A DNA stretch of 64,000 bases from an uncultured Dyadobacter sp. (lineage in GTDB: Bacteria > Bacteroidota > Bacteroidia > Cytophagales > Spirosomataceae). Position numbers and translations under genes: made by a program. Shown here in pieces: positions 34,825 through 43,589 of this stretch. Within the stretch, counting starts at the first letter, position 1; the number at the start of each line of letters is the position of its first letter. The notes under the pieces were generated by a model. That model was not told where the DNA came from. It made no database searches and was given only the letters and a program-made list of their open reading frames with translations. The DNA is taken from positions 1-64,000 of the forward strand of contig NZ_CAMLSE010000015.1 in NCBI RefSeq assembly GCF_946482605.1, in the 5' to 3' direction.

Positions 34825-36786
34825 TTGAAAAAGCGGATTTATTTACTCATCGTACTTGGCCTTTTTGTGTTTCACAAGGGCGTTACCCAGCAAGTTCTCT
34901 CCACCAGGCCGGACCGTTTTACCGCTTTGGAGGAGCGTCTCAACGAGCTTTCGCGGACAGTGCCAGGGTTGAACGAAACCGTAGAATTTGCGGTCTCCGG
35001 GGCGTCTTTGCAAGAGTTTTTACGGGGATTGGCAACGGCTAACCGACTTAATATCAGTATTGATTCGCAGATTAATGCAAAAGTCTACAACAACTTTACC
35101 AACGAACGGGTTGCTAACATTCTGCTCTTCCTGGCGCGAGAATATGCGCTGGATATTCGCTTTGTAGGTTCGATCATGTCGTTCTATAAGTATATCCCCC
35201 CTTCGGTGACAACACGATACGAAGCCAGGGATGTCAATGTAAGTATGGCTGCCGATAATGGTTTGATTTCGATGGACCTTCACCAGGATTCATTACAGGC
35301 TGTGGCGAAAAAATTAACAAGGATTACCGGAAAGAATGTGGTGCTCGCACCCGGACTGTCGGATCGGGTGATCAGCGTATATCTTGAAGCGTTACCTATC
35401 GAAAGCGCCCTGGAGAAGATGACGTTCGCCAATGAACTGAGCGTGAAAAAGACGTCAGATCATGTATACCTGATCCAAAGAGCTACCGACAACAGCAACG
35501 AGGTCCCGGAAGGAGCTTCAAAATCAGGACGGAACACGAGGAGGGTAGCAGCAAATAGCCAGACTTCTCAAACCACTACTCAGGAAAACGCGGGTACCAT
35601 TCAGGTCGAACGTAAGGATTCGCTCGGTCGAATGCTCATTAGTCTGGATGCCGATAATGCACCGATCGGCGAGGTGATTCAGGCTATTTCGGAGGAAACC
35701 GGTATGAATTACTTTCTTTTTTCGGAGGTAAAAGGCTCAATCACCAGTCAGGTCCGGGATATGGCCCTGGATGAGATGCTTACGTTGCTGCTCAGGGGAA
35801 CGACCTACACTTTCAGGACGGAAAAGGAGATTTATCTGATCGGTGACCGGCAGCTGGAGGGTTTGCGGATCAGCAGAATTTTTCAATTCCAATTCAGGTC
35901 GCTGGATACGATGATGGCTGTTATTCCGGCTGAAATCAAAAAGGGAGTTGAAATAAAAGAATTCCAGGAACTGAACAGCATATTGCTGACGGGCTCCTTG
36001 CCGCAGATCAACGAGATTGAAGCTTTTCTGATCCAGCTCGATCGTATTGTCCCGGTGGTGATGATCGAGGTAACGATGATGGACGTCAGAAAGGGCAAGT
36101 CGGTCAGTACCGGTATCAAAGCTGGCATTGCCGACTCAGCGAAAGCGGGGGGAGTGCTGTTTCCGGGGCTGGATTTTACTTTCGGAAGCAAGTCAATTAA
36201 CGATTTTCTCGTTACGATCGGGGCTAATAATTTGCTCAATATCGGGAAGGTAGCGCCGAATTTTTATGTGAGCCTGAGCGCATTGGAACAAAACAATAAT
36301 GTGGAAATCCGTTCGATTCCGAAGTTATCCACGCTCAATGGGCACGATGCAAAGCTTAGCATTGGCAGCACGCGCTATTATAGTCAGAAAACGCAAAATG
36401 TACTGGGCTCTCTGAACCCGCAGACGGTCATAACGGAGCAGTTCAATGCGGTACAGGCCAATCTGGTCATCAGCCTCAGGCCGGTGGTTTCGGGGGATGA
36501 CCAGGTCACATTGTACATCGACGTTAACATTTCGGATTTCATCGGTGATCCGCCGCCCAATGCGCCACCACCGACCTCTACCAGCCAGTTTAAGTCCATG
36601 CTGCGAGTCCGTAACGAAGAGATGATCGTTTTGGGAGGTTTGGAGCGAACCGAGAAAAGCGAAAATGGAAGCGGAGTCCCTTTTCTGTCACGGATCCCGG
36701 TCCTGAAATGGCTGTTCAGCAGCAGGACAAGATCTACAAACAAGGTTGTTTCGGTAGTTTTTATCAAGCCCACTATCATTTATTGA
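34825..36786 (+). CDS. gspD: Secretin (GspD/PilQ-like outer-membrane channel)
   Basis: A 653-aa protein with signal peptide (RIYLLIVLGLFVFHKGVTQQ) and an N0/STN-like domain (about 55-130, FAVSGASLQEFLRGLATANR). A second STN-like module, a Ser/Thr/Asn-rich linker (about 225-260) and N1-type domains follow. The C-terminal secretin barrel starts near 400 (VVMIEVTMMDVRKG), with VEIRSIPKLSTLNGHDA, EEMIVLGGLERTEKSENGSG and SRIPVLKWLFSS. The start codon is TTG, 6 bases after gspE; no better ATG exists. It forms the outer-membrane gate. Confidence 0.93.
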   Translation: MKKRIYLLIVLGLFVFHKGVTQQVLSTRPDRFTALEERLNELSRTVPGLNETVEFAVSGASLQEFLRGLATANRLNISIDSQINAKVYNNFTNERVANILLFLAREYALDIRFVGSIMSFYKYIPPSVTTRYEARDVNVSMAADNGLISMDLHQDSLQAVAKKLTRITGKNVVLAPGLSDRVISVYLEALPIESALEKMTFANELSVKKTSDHVYLIQRATDNSNEVPEGASKSGRNTRRVAANSQTSQTTTQENAGTIQVERKDSLGRMLISLDADNAPIGEVIQAISEETGMNYFLFSEVKGSITSQVRDMALDEMLTLLLRGTTYTFRTEKEIYLIGDRQLEGLRISRIFQFQFRSLDTMMAVIPAEIKKGVEIKEFQELNSILLTGSLPQINEIEAFLIQLDRIVPVVMIEVTMMDVRKGKSVSTGIKAGIADSAKAGGVLFPGLDFTFGSKSINDFLVTIGANNLLNIGKVAPNFYVSLSALEQNNNVEIRSIPKLSTLNGHDAKLSIGSTRYYSQKTQNVLGSLNPQTVITEQFNAVQANLVISLRPVVSGDDQVTLYIDVNISDFIGDPPPNAPPPTSTSQFKSMLRVRNEEMIVLGGLERTEKSENGSGVPFLSRIPVLKWLFSSRTRSTNKVVSVVFIKPTIIY

Positions 36787-36788
36787 CC

Positions 36789-38027
36789 ATGATCAGAAGG
36801 TTATACCAGCGGCTGTACAGTGAGCAAGTGGCGGGGTTGGAGGTGATGATGCTTCCGGAAGAGCAGATGGTTATCAACGGGGTAACGCTCTCACGGAAGG
36901 GCGAGATGGTAAGTACAGTTGCCAGCTTTACAAATGTCGGCGAACTGGCCGCGCTTCTGACGCATTTGCCGGTAACGACGCCTGTGAGTTTGGTTTTGAG
37001 TGGGCGCGGAGTGCTTTGCAAAAGGCAGGAATGCCCGGATGGACATAGTGGGCAATTGCTTCAGAAGATCTTGCCCAATGCGAAGGAAAGTGATTTTTAC
37101 ATACAATCCATTCCCTCCGGCGGCTATGTGTTAGCTGCGGTTGCCAGGCGCGGTTCCGTAGATTCAATGGTGGCGTTGATTTCGGAGCTAGGGTATCGGG
37201 TAATCAATGTAGTATTAGTCCCTGTTGCATTTGACGCGCTCAAATCATTGTTGGGCAATGAAGTGTTACAAGAAAAAGGCTCTTTAAGTCTGACACATCA
37301 TCAAGTAAGCTTCGCCACCGGAGAATTGACCGACTATACTTTTAAAGAATGCAAAGGTGAGCCGGAATCCGACCAGGTGGCTTTGGGGGGAGCCAATGTG
37401 GCGGAGCAGATCCTTCCTGCCTATGGCGCAGCGCTGCACGCCTTGATACCTGAATTGGCTGGTCAAATGGCATTGCCCGTCGGTACCGCCGAGGCTCAGT
37501 TGGACGAGTATTTACAGAAAAGGCGCTTCATTCACGCTGGTTATGCAGCGCTTTGCTTTTTTCTCCTGCTGCTTCTGGCAAATGCATGGTTCTATCGTCA
37601 TTACGCCAATGAATACCAGCGTCTCGAGTATCGCTATGCTGGCCTGAAGAAAGAATCCGAGGAAGCAGATACGCTTCGGAAGCAGATTGCCGCACAAGAG
37701 GCGTTCCTGAAACAAACGGGTTGGTTTCGACTAGGCGCAATCTCTTATTATGTGGATAGGATTGGGTCAACTGTCCCGCAGTCCATCCGTATTGAAGAAC
37801 TGGTAATCAACCCGCCGGACGACAAGCGGTCAAAATCCGAAAAAACAATGCATTTCGAATTCGAGAAAGGTAAGATCGGCGGGCATTGTGGCAGTCCTAC
37901 CGATCTGAACCGCTGGGTAAGGCAACTCCGGGACCTGGATTGGTTGCGTAACGTAGAAATTCATCAGTACTCATTCGATGAGAAAATAAATGGCGGGCAA
38001 TTCCTGATCACCTTTGAAATCCAGTAG
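36789..38027 (+). CDS. GspL/PilM-PilN-like assembly platform protein
   Basis: A 412-aa protein. The first 260 residues look like a degenerate actin-like PilM/GspL cytoplasmic domain, one membrane helix lies at about 258-278 (AALCFFLLLLLANAWFY), then a coiled coil and a PilN-like periplasmic domain ending FLITFEIQ. It would link the ATPase to the inner-membrane platform. The ATG at 36789 follows the gspD stop by 2 bases. Assignment rests on layout and gene order more than on motifs. Confidence 0.72.
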   Translation: MIRRLYQRLYSEQVAGLEVMMLPEEQMVINGVTLSRKGEMVSTVASFTNVGELAALLTHLPVTTPVSLVLSGRGVLCKRQECPDGHSGQLLQKILPNAKESDFYIQSIPSGGYVLAAVARRGSVDSMVALISELGYRVINVVLVPVAFDALKSLLGNEVLQEKGSLSLTHHQVSFATGELTDYTFKECKGEPESDQVALGGANVAEQILPAYGAALHALIPELAGQMALPVGTAEAQLDEYLQKRRFIHAGYAALCFFLLLLLANAWFYRHYANEYQRLEYRYAGLKKESEEADTLRKQIAAQEAFLKQTGWFRLGAISYYVDRIGSTVPQSIRIEELVINPPDDKRSKSEKTMHFEFEKGKIGGHCGSPTDLNRWVRQLRDLDWLRNVEIHQYSFDEKINGGQFLITFEIQ

Positions 38028-38028
38028 C

Positions 38029-38547
38029 ATGAATCTGTTATCCGCAAGTTATCGCAAGAAGAACATTTACCTGGCTGTAAGTTGCGTGCTGATGGCCCTG
38101 CTGTCGTATCTGCTGGCTGTTCGAAGGACACTTGCCATCCGGCAGTCGGTCATCGAAATGGAGACTATGATGAAAGGGAAGCATCATGTAAAGTCCCTGC
38201 AGGAGCGGCTGGTTATGTTAGGTGCACAATTGAATAGCGATGACCACGGAGGTAGTGAGGCCGAACAACTCATGGAAAATGTCAGTAATCTCTGCCAGAA
38301 AAAACACGTCAGGCTGCATTCATTTCCCAGCCCGGAAGTTACGCAGACCGCTCATATGGACGTTGCGACTTCAAGATTCGTCGTTGGGGGAGATTACCGT
38401 AACCTGCTTGAGTTGTTGTTTGAACTCGAGAAATCAAAGATGACCGGCAAGGCGGTCTCGGTTTCGTTCGCATCTCAAAAGGCATTACCAGGGAAACAAA
38501 GTGGATTGGAGTTGACAGTATTTTGGCAAAACATCCGGCAATTATGA
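38029..38547 (+). CDS. GspM/PilO-like inner-membrane protein
   Basis: A 172-aa bitopic protein: one N-terminal membrane helix (about 12-30, IYLAVSCVLMALLSYLLAV), a coiled coil (about 38-70), then a small alpha/beta domain (FVVGGDYRNLLELLFELEKS) as in PilO/GspM. It would dimerise with the PilN-like product upstream. The ATG at 38029 lies 1 base after the previous stop; its own stop overlaps the next gene. Confidence 0.75.
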   Translation: MNLLSASYRKKNIYLAVSCVLMALLSYLLAVRRTLAIRQSVIEMETMMKGKHHVKSLQERLVMLGAQLNSDDHGGSEAEQLMENVSNLCQKKHVRLHSFPSPEVTQTAHMDVATSRFVVGGDYRNLLELLFELEKSKMTGKAVSVSFASQKALPGKQSGLELTVFWQNIRQL

Positions 38548-38999
38548 AACCTGAATCGATTTCAAATGTAGTAATGAGAAAAACCCTGGTCGTGATGCTC
38601 GTGGCAGTCATGACGCCGGCCTGTTCAGATTTTTTGATCCCATCGATCCACCAGTTCGGGCTATCGGTTCTCGCCCCGTTGGATAGCGCCCGATTGCATT
38701 CTGACCAGGTTTTGTTTTGGTGGGACTCGGTTCAGGGAGCCAATGCATACCAGGTACAGATCGTAAAGCCCAGCTTCAAACGCATCGAAGAACTGATTTC
38801 GGATACGCTGGTCAAGTCGAACAAGATGACTGTCAATCTGGAACCAGGGCAGTATCAGTGGCGGATACGGGCCGTCGACGATGATGATCACAGCGAGTTT
38901 ATGACATTCACTCTTTTCATGGACTCTGCTGCCGCCGGTGGACGGCTGAATGAAGGTTACGGGATGCTACGACCCGGTTCTGAATCGCCTGCATTATGA
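38544..38999 (+). CDS. Fn3-like lipoprotein of the secretion operon
   Basis: A 151-aa protein with a signal peptide and a lipobox-like Cys (VMTPACSDFL, about 30). The mature part is one fibronectin-type-III-like beta-sandwich: FWWDSVQGANAYQVQIVKPS, then LEPGQYQWRIRAVDDDD. Its place in the operon, where a secretin pilotin would be useful, suggests an accessory for outer-membrane assembly or substrate contact; this is inference. It overlaps both neighbours by 4 bases. Confidence 0.72.
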   Translation: MKPESISNVVMRKTLVVMLVAVMTPACSDFLIPSIHQFGLSVLAPLDSARLHSDQVLFWWDSVQGANAYQVQIVKPSFKRIEELISDTLVKSNKMTVNLEPGQYQWRIRAVDDDDHSEFMTFTLFMDSAAAGGRLNEGYGMLRPGSESPAL

Positions 39000-39505
39000 A
39001 GGGGAGTAAGCTGACATTCGCATTGCTGGCGCTCACAGGGGCCGTTTGGGGCATGATCCTCTTGCGTGTGATTCGCACGATGGCTAATGACCAGCCATTG
39101 TCCACGGATCCGGCAACGACTACTGAGAAGGTTTTCTCTAACAGACCGCTGTCTGATACATTTTCCCTGCTGCCTGCATATGATGATCCTTTTAAAGGCC
39201 GGGTCGAATTGACGGAATACGCGCCGGTTGCTCAGGCGTCACCCGTTGGGGATAGGCCACTACGGGTGGTCGCGGAACGGAAAGACCTGACGATCCCAAA
39301 GCCGCTGGATTCGGCGGCCGTCTATCTGGGACTTATCTTAAACAGGGAGAAAGGCAGGAAAGTCGCTGTTTTAAGATTGAATGGGCATGAACACCTTCTG
39401 TCGGAAGGGCAAACCGTCGGCGGAATCCGGATGGTGGAAGAAAGAGGAGATTCTTTGAAGGTGATATTTGAACATCAAACAAAATGGCTGAGACGTTCCC
39501 ATTAG
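38996..39505 (+). CDS. GspC/PilP-like inner-membrane protein
   Basis: A 169-aa protein with one N-terminal membrane helix (about 6-25), a Pro-rich linker, and a C-terminal HR-like beta domain: VYLGLILNREKGRKVAVLRL, then HEHLLSEGQTVGGIRMVEER and LKVIFEHQTKWL. GspC/PilP HR domains bind the secretin N0 domain and bridge the two membranes. Confidence 0.78.
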   Translation: MKGSKLTFALLALTGAVWGMILLRVIRTMANDQPLSTDPATTTEKVFSNRPLSDTFSLLPAYDDPFKGRVELTEYAPVAQASPVGDRPLRVVAERKDLTIPKPLDSAAVYLGLILNREKGRKVAVLRLNGHEHLLSEGQTVGGIRMVEERGDSLKVIFEHQTKWLRRSH

Positions 39506-40158
39506 TTACGTTTCGATTTTTTCCCGTGATGCTTTTCCAATTATTGGGATGGCAACTAGTGATGTTGTCGTATGCGTCCGCCCAGGAAAGCAGCAATGTG
39601 GCCGGGATGGGCCTTAGGGTCACCATTCACACGGACACGACCGTTACGCAGGCGCAGGTGATGCCGGGCGGAAGGAAGATCAAAACTGCTGAATCGGTCC
39701 TGTATCATTGGTATAGCTCCAATCATATCCACATGACGCGCGGCGGATTTGGAGGTAAGCTGCTGCATGGAAAGTATGCACGGTTTCGATACCCGGAAAA
39801 AGGCCTTTTGGAGCAGGGAGCATTTTGGAAAGGACGGAAAAATGGTAGTTGGAAAAGCTGGTATGGCAACGGGGAAATGAAACAGAACGTCCGGTGGAAG
39901 AATGGCAGGATGCACGGCCATTTTTATGAGTATAACAATGCGGGAGAAATTATCCGGGCGGGACGGTATCGGAAGGATAAGTTGCACGGATTGCTCAAAA
40001 CATATTACAGAGTGGATAGTTTGGAAATTCGGCGTTTCAAAAAGGGCCGGCTGTTGAACAAGAACAGACGGATTATAAGCAAACTGGGCAGGCAGTTAAA
40101 AAGCAAACTTCTGCCAAGAAAGGATAAGAATCGTGCTGTAAAAAAGTCAGCAGAATAG
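39484..40158 (+). CDS. MORN-like repeat protein in the secretion operon
   Basis: A 224-aa protein with a signal-like segment (LLGWQLVMLSYASAQ) and several MORN-like units: LLHGKYARFRYPEKGLLEQG, FWKGRKNGSWKSWYGNGEMK, WKNGRMHGHFYEYNNAG and YRKDKLHGLLKTYYRVDS. The tail is very basic (KLGRQLKSKLLPRKDKNR). It has no counterpart in standard type II systems. The start at 39484 overlaps the GspC-like gene by 22 bases; an ATG at 39529 is also possible and places the signal peptide at the N-terminus. Confidence 0.75.
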   Translation: MAETFPLVTFRFFPVMLFQLLGWQLVMLSYASAQESSNVAGMGLRVTIHTDTTVTQAQVMPGGRKIKTAESVLYHWYSSNHIHMTRGGFGGKLLHGKYARFRYPEKGLLEQGAFWKGRKNGSWKSWYGNGEMKQNVRWKNGRMHGHFYEYNNAGEIIRAGRYRKDKLHGLLKTYYRVDSLEIRRFKKGRLLNKNRRIISKLGRQLKSKLLPRKDKNRAVKKSAE

Positions 40159-40160
40159 CT

Positions 40161-41435
40161 ATGATCGCATTGCTTCACGTCGAACGGAAATTTAAAGCGA
40201 ATGTGCTGCTGCTTGTAGTGGTGCTTGCGATGATTTGCGGCATCCTGAGTAGCGCTATCGTCATGATCGGCTACTACCACCGTTCTGTGATCAGCCAGAC
40301 GTTGTTGCAGAAGCGGCTCGAATTGAACGCGCAGTCCGGTGTGCAGTGGCTACTGGCCTCGCCGGACAGTATCGCCCGTTTTGAAAGAACATGGGACTTG
40401 TTTGGGGACGGGACGGACTCCGTCACTGTCACCCGGCAGCCCTGGGGAATGTATGAGGTCGGGACAGTGGTTGCCTATGCCGGACGGGCCAGCCGGAATA
40501 AGGCATTCCTGATGGGTTGGGGGAATACGGCATCACAGGCCATTTATCTGGCAGATAATGGCATTGCCTTGTCTGTGAGCGGAGAAACTTCCATTCTGGG
40601 ACCGTGTAAGCTGCCCGAAGTGGGCGTGAAAAGTGTACAGGTAGAAGGATTTCAGTATCCGGGAACGGATCCCGTGCAAGGAAAAATCGGTCGGTCGTCG
40701 TTTGATCTGCCACCCGTGAACAAGGCATTGGTTTCCTATCTGGGGAAACTCATCGATACAGGCCCCGAACATGACGGTTGGCATACTGAAATGGATGGCC
40801 CCACTGAACCGGACACACTGCGACGGTCTTTTACGGAGACACCTGCATTGCTGTACCACCACGGCGTCCTCGATCTGCGGAACGTGTATGAAGGCCAGTT
40901 AGTGATCGTTTCCGACTCGCTCATACGTATCGCTCCGCGGGCGCAACTCCACGATGTGATCGTGATTGCGCCTGTTATCGTGGTCCAGGATGGATTTCAA
41001 GGGAATGCACAACTGCTCGCCACCGATTCGGTCCGGATCGGGAAAGGTTGTTCGTTGCTTTATCCTTCCGCTATTGGGTTGTTAAAAAGAGACTTTCATA
41101 CCACTCAGCCCTCCATTACGATCGGAGAAAACAGTCTTATAGAAGGAGTGCTGATGGCTTTCCAGGAAGTTCAGGACTTGCAGCAAACCATCATCAAAAT
41201 CGCCGATCATGTTCTGGTTACCGGGCAGGTTTATGCGGATGGTTTTCTCGAATTGCATGGTAGGGTGCATGGAGAGGTCATTTGCCGGAAATTCGTGTTG
41301 CAAACACCTTCATCTGTATACGAAAACTATCTGGTGAATGCGGTAATCGATGCCGGTGAATTACCTGTTCAATATGTAGGTTCAGCATTGTTCTCATCAT
41401 CCTCATCCAGCCGAAAGATTGTCAAATGGTATTGA
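40161..41435 (+). CDS. GspK/PilX-like protein with a beta-helix-like region
   Basis: A 424-aa protein with one N-terminal hydrophobic helix (about 14-37, VLLLVVVLAMICGILSSA) followed by QTLLQKRLELNAQSGVQWLL, as in GspK and PilX. There is no Glu+5 pilin motif. The C-terminal 250 residues are repetitive short strands (VYEGQLVIVSDSLIRIAPRA, DVIVIAPVIVVQDGF, LQQTIIKIADHVLVTGQVYA), resembling a polymer-forming beta-helix or bactofilin-like fold. It may sit at the pseudopilus tip. Confidence 0.7.
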   Translation: MIALLHVERKFKANVLLLVVVLAMICGILSSAIVMIGYYHRSVISQTLLQKRLELNAQSGVQWLLASPDSIARFERTWDLFGDGTDSVTVTRQPWGMYEVGTVVAYAGRASRNKAFLMGWGNTASQAIYLADNGIALSVSGETSILGPCKLPEVGVKSVQVEGFQYPGTDPVQGKIGRSSFDLPPVNKALVSYLGKLIDTGPEHDGWHTEMDGPTEPDTLRRSFTETPALLYHHGVLDLRNVYEGQLVIVSDSLIRIAPRAQLHDVIVIAPVIVVQDGFQGNAQLLATDSVRIGKGCSLLYPSAIGLLKRDFHTTQPSITIGENSLIEGVLMAFQEVQDLQQTIIKIADHVLVTGQVYADGFLELHGRVHGEVICRKFVLQTPSSVYENYLVNAVIDAGELPVQYVGSALFSSSSSSRKIVKWY

Positions 41436-41788
41436 AACAGATAGCACGGATCAGCGGCTCGTCGTTGATCGAGTTGGTAGTAGCCATGGCGCTGATGGCC
41501 GTCGTTTTCTCTGTGAGCGCCGCCATTGTCGCCAATGTGGGAAGGGCCGGTTTCTCGGGTGAAAAGTTCGGCGGAATGGCGGTCATCAACGAAGTGGCAA
41601 CCGAAACTCAAAAAGCCGGAACGTACTTTCCTGAGCAGCTCACCAGAGGCATTTATACTGTGGTGAAGTCGGTCGATTTTTATGAAGGTAATCCGCAACT
41701 CGCCCTGTTAAAAATTGAAGTGTACGGACGCGAGGGACATTTGATGGCCGTTCAGCGACAGCTAATTCAGATTCGGCAGCATGAATAG
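41426..41788 (+). CDS. Minor pseudopilin (GspI-like)
   Basis: A 120-aa pilin-like protein with the prepilin motif SG-SSLIELVVAMALM: Gly at -1 and Glu at +5. A long hydrophobic helix leads into a short globular part. It overlaps the GspK-like gene by 10 and the next pseudopilin by 8 bases. The GspI assignment is by position and size. Confidence 0.8.
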   Translation: MVLKQIARISGSSLIELVVAMALMAVVFSVSAAIVANVGRAGFSGEKFGGMAVINEVATETQKAGTYFPEQLTRGIYTVVKSVDFYEGNPQLALLKIEVYGREGHLMAVQRQLIQIRQHE

Positions 41789-42284
41789 ACTGAGGGCATT
41801 TACATTAATGGAAATGATGGTGGTGATGGTCGTCAGCGCCGTGGCAATCACCATTTGCTTTACCTGCTTTAATCTGATACAGCGTCAGTTTCTCAGGTTT
41901 AGGGATAGCCAGGAAGCATTTGCTGTTCATCTGGAAATCGAAAGATTAATGACAAAGGACTTCTCGGATTGCAGGCATGTTTTCAAAATGCGGCAGGGCT
42001 GTTCTTTCAGGTATGCACTGCGGACGGTACATTATGAGTTTATGGATGGCGCGATCATCCGCTCGGACAGCGCGCGGCGCGATACATTTAACCTACCGTT
42101 CAGCGGGGTCGAAATGCTGCAAAGCGGGCGGGATGTTGTGGAAGAAGGCGAAATGATCGATGCGCTCAGGTTGCAATTTTTGATCGACGAAGAGGAGTTC
42201 TCGCTTTCCTTTCAAAAACAATATGGCGCCGACAGCTGGTTGCACGACCACCGTTCAAATGATCGCATTCATGACATCGATTGA
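41781..42284 (+). CDS. Minor pseudopilin (GspJ/GspH-like)
   Basis: A 167-aa pilin-like protein with the site RA-FTLMEMMVVMVVSAVAI: Ala at -1, Glu at +5. The globular part contains an ERLMTKDFSDCRHVF helix and short strands (YALRTVHYEFMDGAIIRS). It ends inside the first codons of gspF. Confidence 0.8.
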   Translation: MNRLRAFTLMEMMVVMVVSAVAITICFTCFNLIQRQFLRFRDSQEAFAVHLEIERLMTKDFSDCRHVFKMRQGCSFRYALRTVHYEFMDGAIIRSDSARRDTFNLPFSGVEMLQSGRDVVEEGEMIDALRLQFLIDEEEFSLSFQKQYGADSWLHDHRSNDRIHDID

Positions 42285-43410
42285 CCTCCGCAAAATTACA
42301 GCCGGACGCAAACCCGTCTCCGCTCCGCCTGCCCGTAAGTGGTCGGATGTGCTTAATAAGGATATCTCCCTGTCGGGTTCAGGGCTGAATGACAAGCGTA
42401 AGGAAGCGTTTTACCTGGAAATGAGTATTCTTCTGACGGCAGGGCTGGATTTGAAGAGCGCATTAGACCTGGTTGCAGGAGACCAGCGCAAGGCCAGCGA
42501 AATGACCATTTTTGCGGGTGTGAGGGATTCCGTACTGCAAGGGAAGGCATTGTCCGACGCCCTGGAAGAGACCAGGCAGTTCAGTATTTACGAGTATTGC
42601 AGCATTCAGATCGGGGAGGAGACGGGCAAGTTGCCGGTAATCCTGAAAGAGCTGGCGATGTATCATCAAAAAAAGACCAGACAAAAGCGCCAGATCGTTC
42701 AGGCCCTGACCTATCCCGGCCTGGTACTGGCAACGTCCCTTGCAGCCGTGTTCTTCATGCTGAACTTCATGGTCCCGATGTTTGCCGACGTTTTCAAGCG
42801 TTTTGGAGGCAAACTGCCCTGGGTAACGCAGCTGATCCTTGATATCTCACATTTTTTTTCAGCCTACGCATGGATGTGCTTTGTCATGACAGCGGTAGCC
42901 GGAGGGTTGATATGGAGGAGCAGAAAGAAGGATTGGTTCAGGAAGAGGGGAGCGGCATTTGTAATCGCGCTTCCATTAATCGGAGAAATCATCCGCAAAA
43001 TATACCTGGCCCGTTTCTCCCAGTCAATGGCGCTGCTGATCGCTTCGAAAGTACCATTGTTGCGGGCTACCACGCTCGTAAAGCAGATGGTCGGCTTTTA
43101 CCCTATCGAAGTCGCGCTTGCGCAGGTAGAGAAGGATATGATGCGGGGAGAATTTCTGAACAGGTCGCTGTCGCAGTTTCCCGTTTTTCCGAACAGAATG
43201 CTGTCGCTTATTAAGGTAGGTGAAGAGGTGAATCAGCTCGACGCGTTCTTTGAAAAAATTGCCGCACAATACACCGAGGAAGTGGAACACCAGACAGCCC
43301 TGATCGGGGGCTTGCTCGAACCTTTCATGATCGTATTCCTGGGAGCGATCGTAGGATTCATTCTCATAGCCATGTATCTCCCACTTTTCCAGCTGAGTAC
43401 CACCTTTTAA
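42271..43410 (+). CDS. gspF: Inner-membrane platform protein (GspF/PilC-like)
   Basis: A 379-aa protein with two GspF repeats: the first includes FYLEMSILLTAGLDLKSALD and IQIGEETGKLPVILKELAMY, the second FSQSMALLIASKVPLLRAT and IKVGEEVNQLDAFFEKIAAQ. Membrane segments are at about 165-190, 210-235 and the C-terminus (MIVFLGAIVGFILIAMYLPL). Starts at 42259 or 42223 are also in frame; 42271 gives the smallest overlap. Last gene of the operon. Confidence 0.92.
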   Translation: MTSIDLRKITAGRKPVSAPPARKWSDVLNKDISLSGSGLNDKRKEAFYLEMSILLTAGLDLKSALDLVAGDQRKASEMTIFAGVRDSVLQGKALSDALEETRQFSIYEYCSIQIGEETGKLPVILKELAMYHQKKTRQKRQIVQALTYPGLVLATSLAAVFFMLNFMVPMFADVFKRFGGKLPWVTQLILDISHFFSAYAWMCFVMTAVAGGLIWRSRKKDWFRKRGAAFVIALPLIGEIIRKIYLARFSQSMALLIASKVPLLRATTLVKQMVGFYPIEVALAQVEKDMMRGEFLNRSLSQFPVFPNRMLSLIKVGEEVNQLDAFFEKIAAQYTEEVEHQTALIGGLLEPFMIVFLGAIVGFILIAMYLPLFQLSTTF

Positions 43411-43472
43411 GGAAGGAATGGTCCATTTGGGATCAGTCTTTTGTAATAATTAACATATTCATAATAAACCCG

Positions 43473-43506
43473 TTGTGATTTTAATATTTCAATAACACTA
43501 CTTTTG
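43473..43506 (+). promoter_or_regulatory. Candidate promoter for the 254-aa gene
   Basis: TTG at 43473-43475 and TACTTTTG at 43499-43506 with a 23-base spacer match the Bacteroidota TTG / TAnnTTTG pattern. The ATG at 43590 lies about 80 bases downstream. Confidence 0.55.
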
Positions 43507-43589
43507 GGCGGGGCCGTCGGCAGAGAAAAGCCGGGTTGATACCTTATAACCGGAGCGGGCGGCACAGCAATCCGGATGACGTCGCAGAG

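Noticed and set aside
32433..43410. Type IV pilus for twitching motility
   Set aside because: No PilT retraction ATPase or PilA-like long pilin; a GspC-like HR domain and several minor pseudopilins favour a secretion machine.
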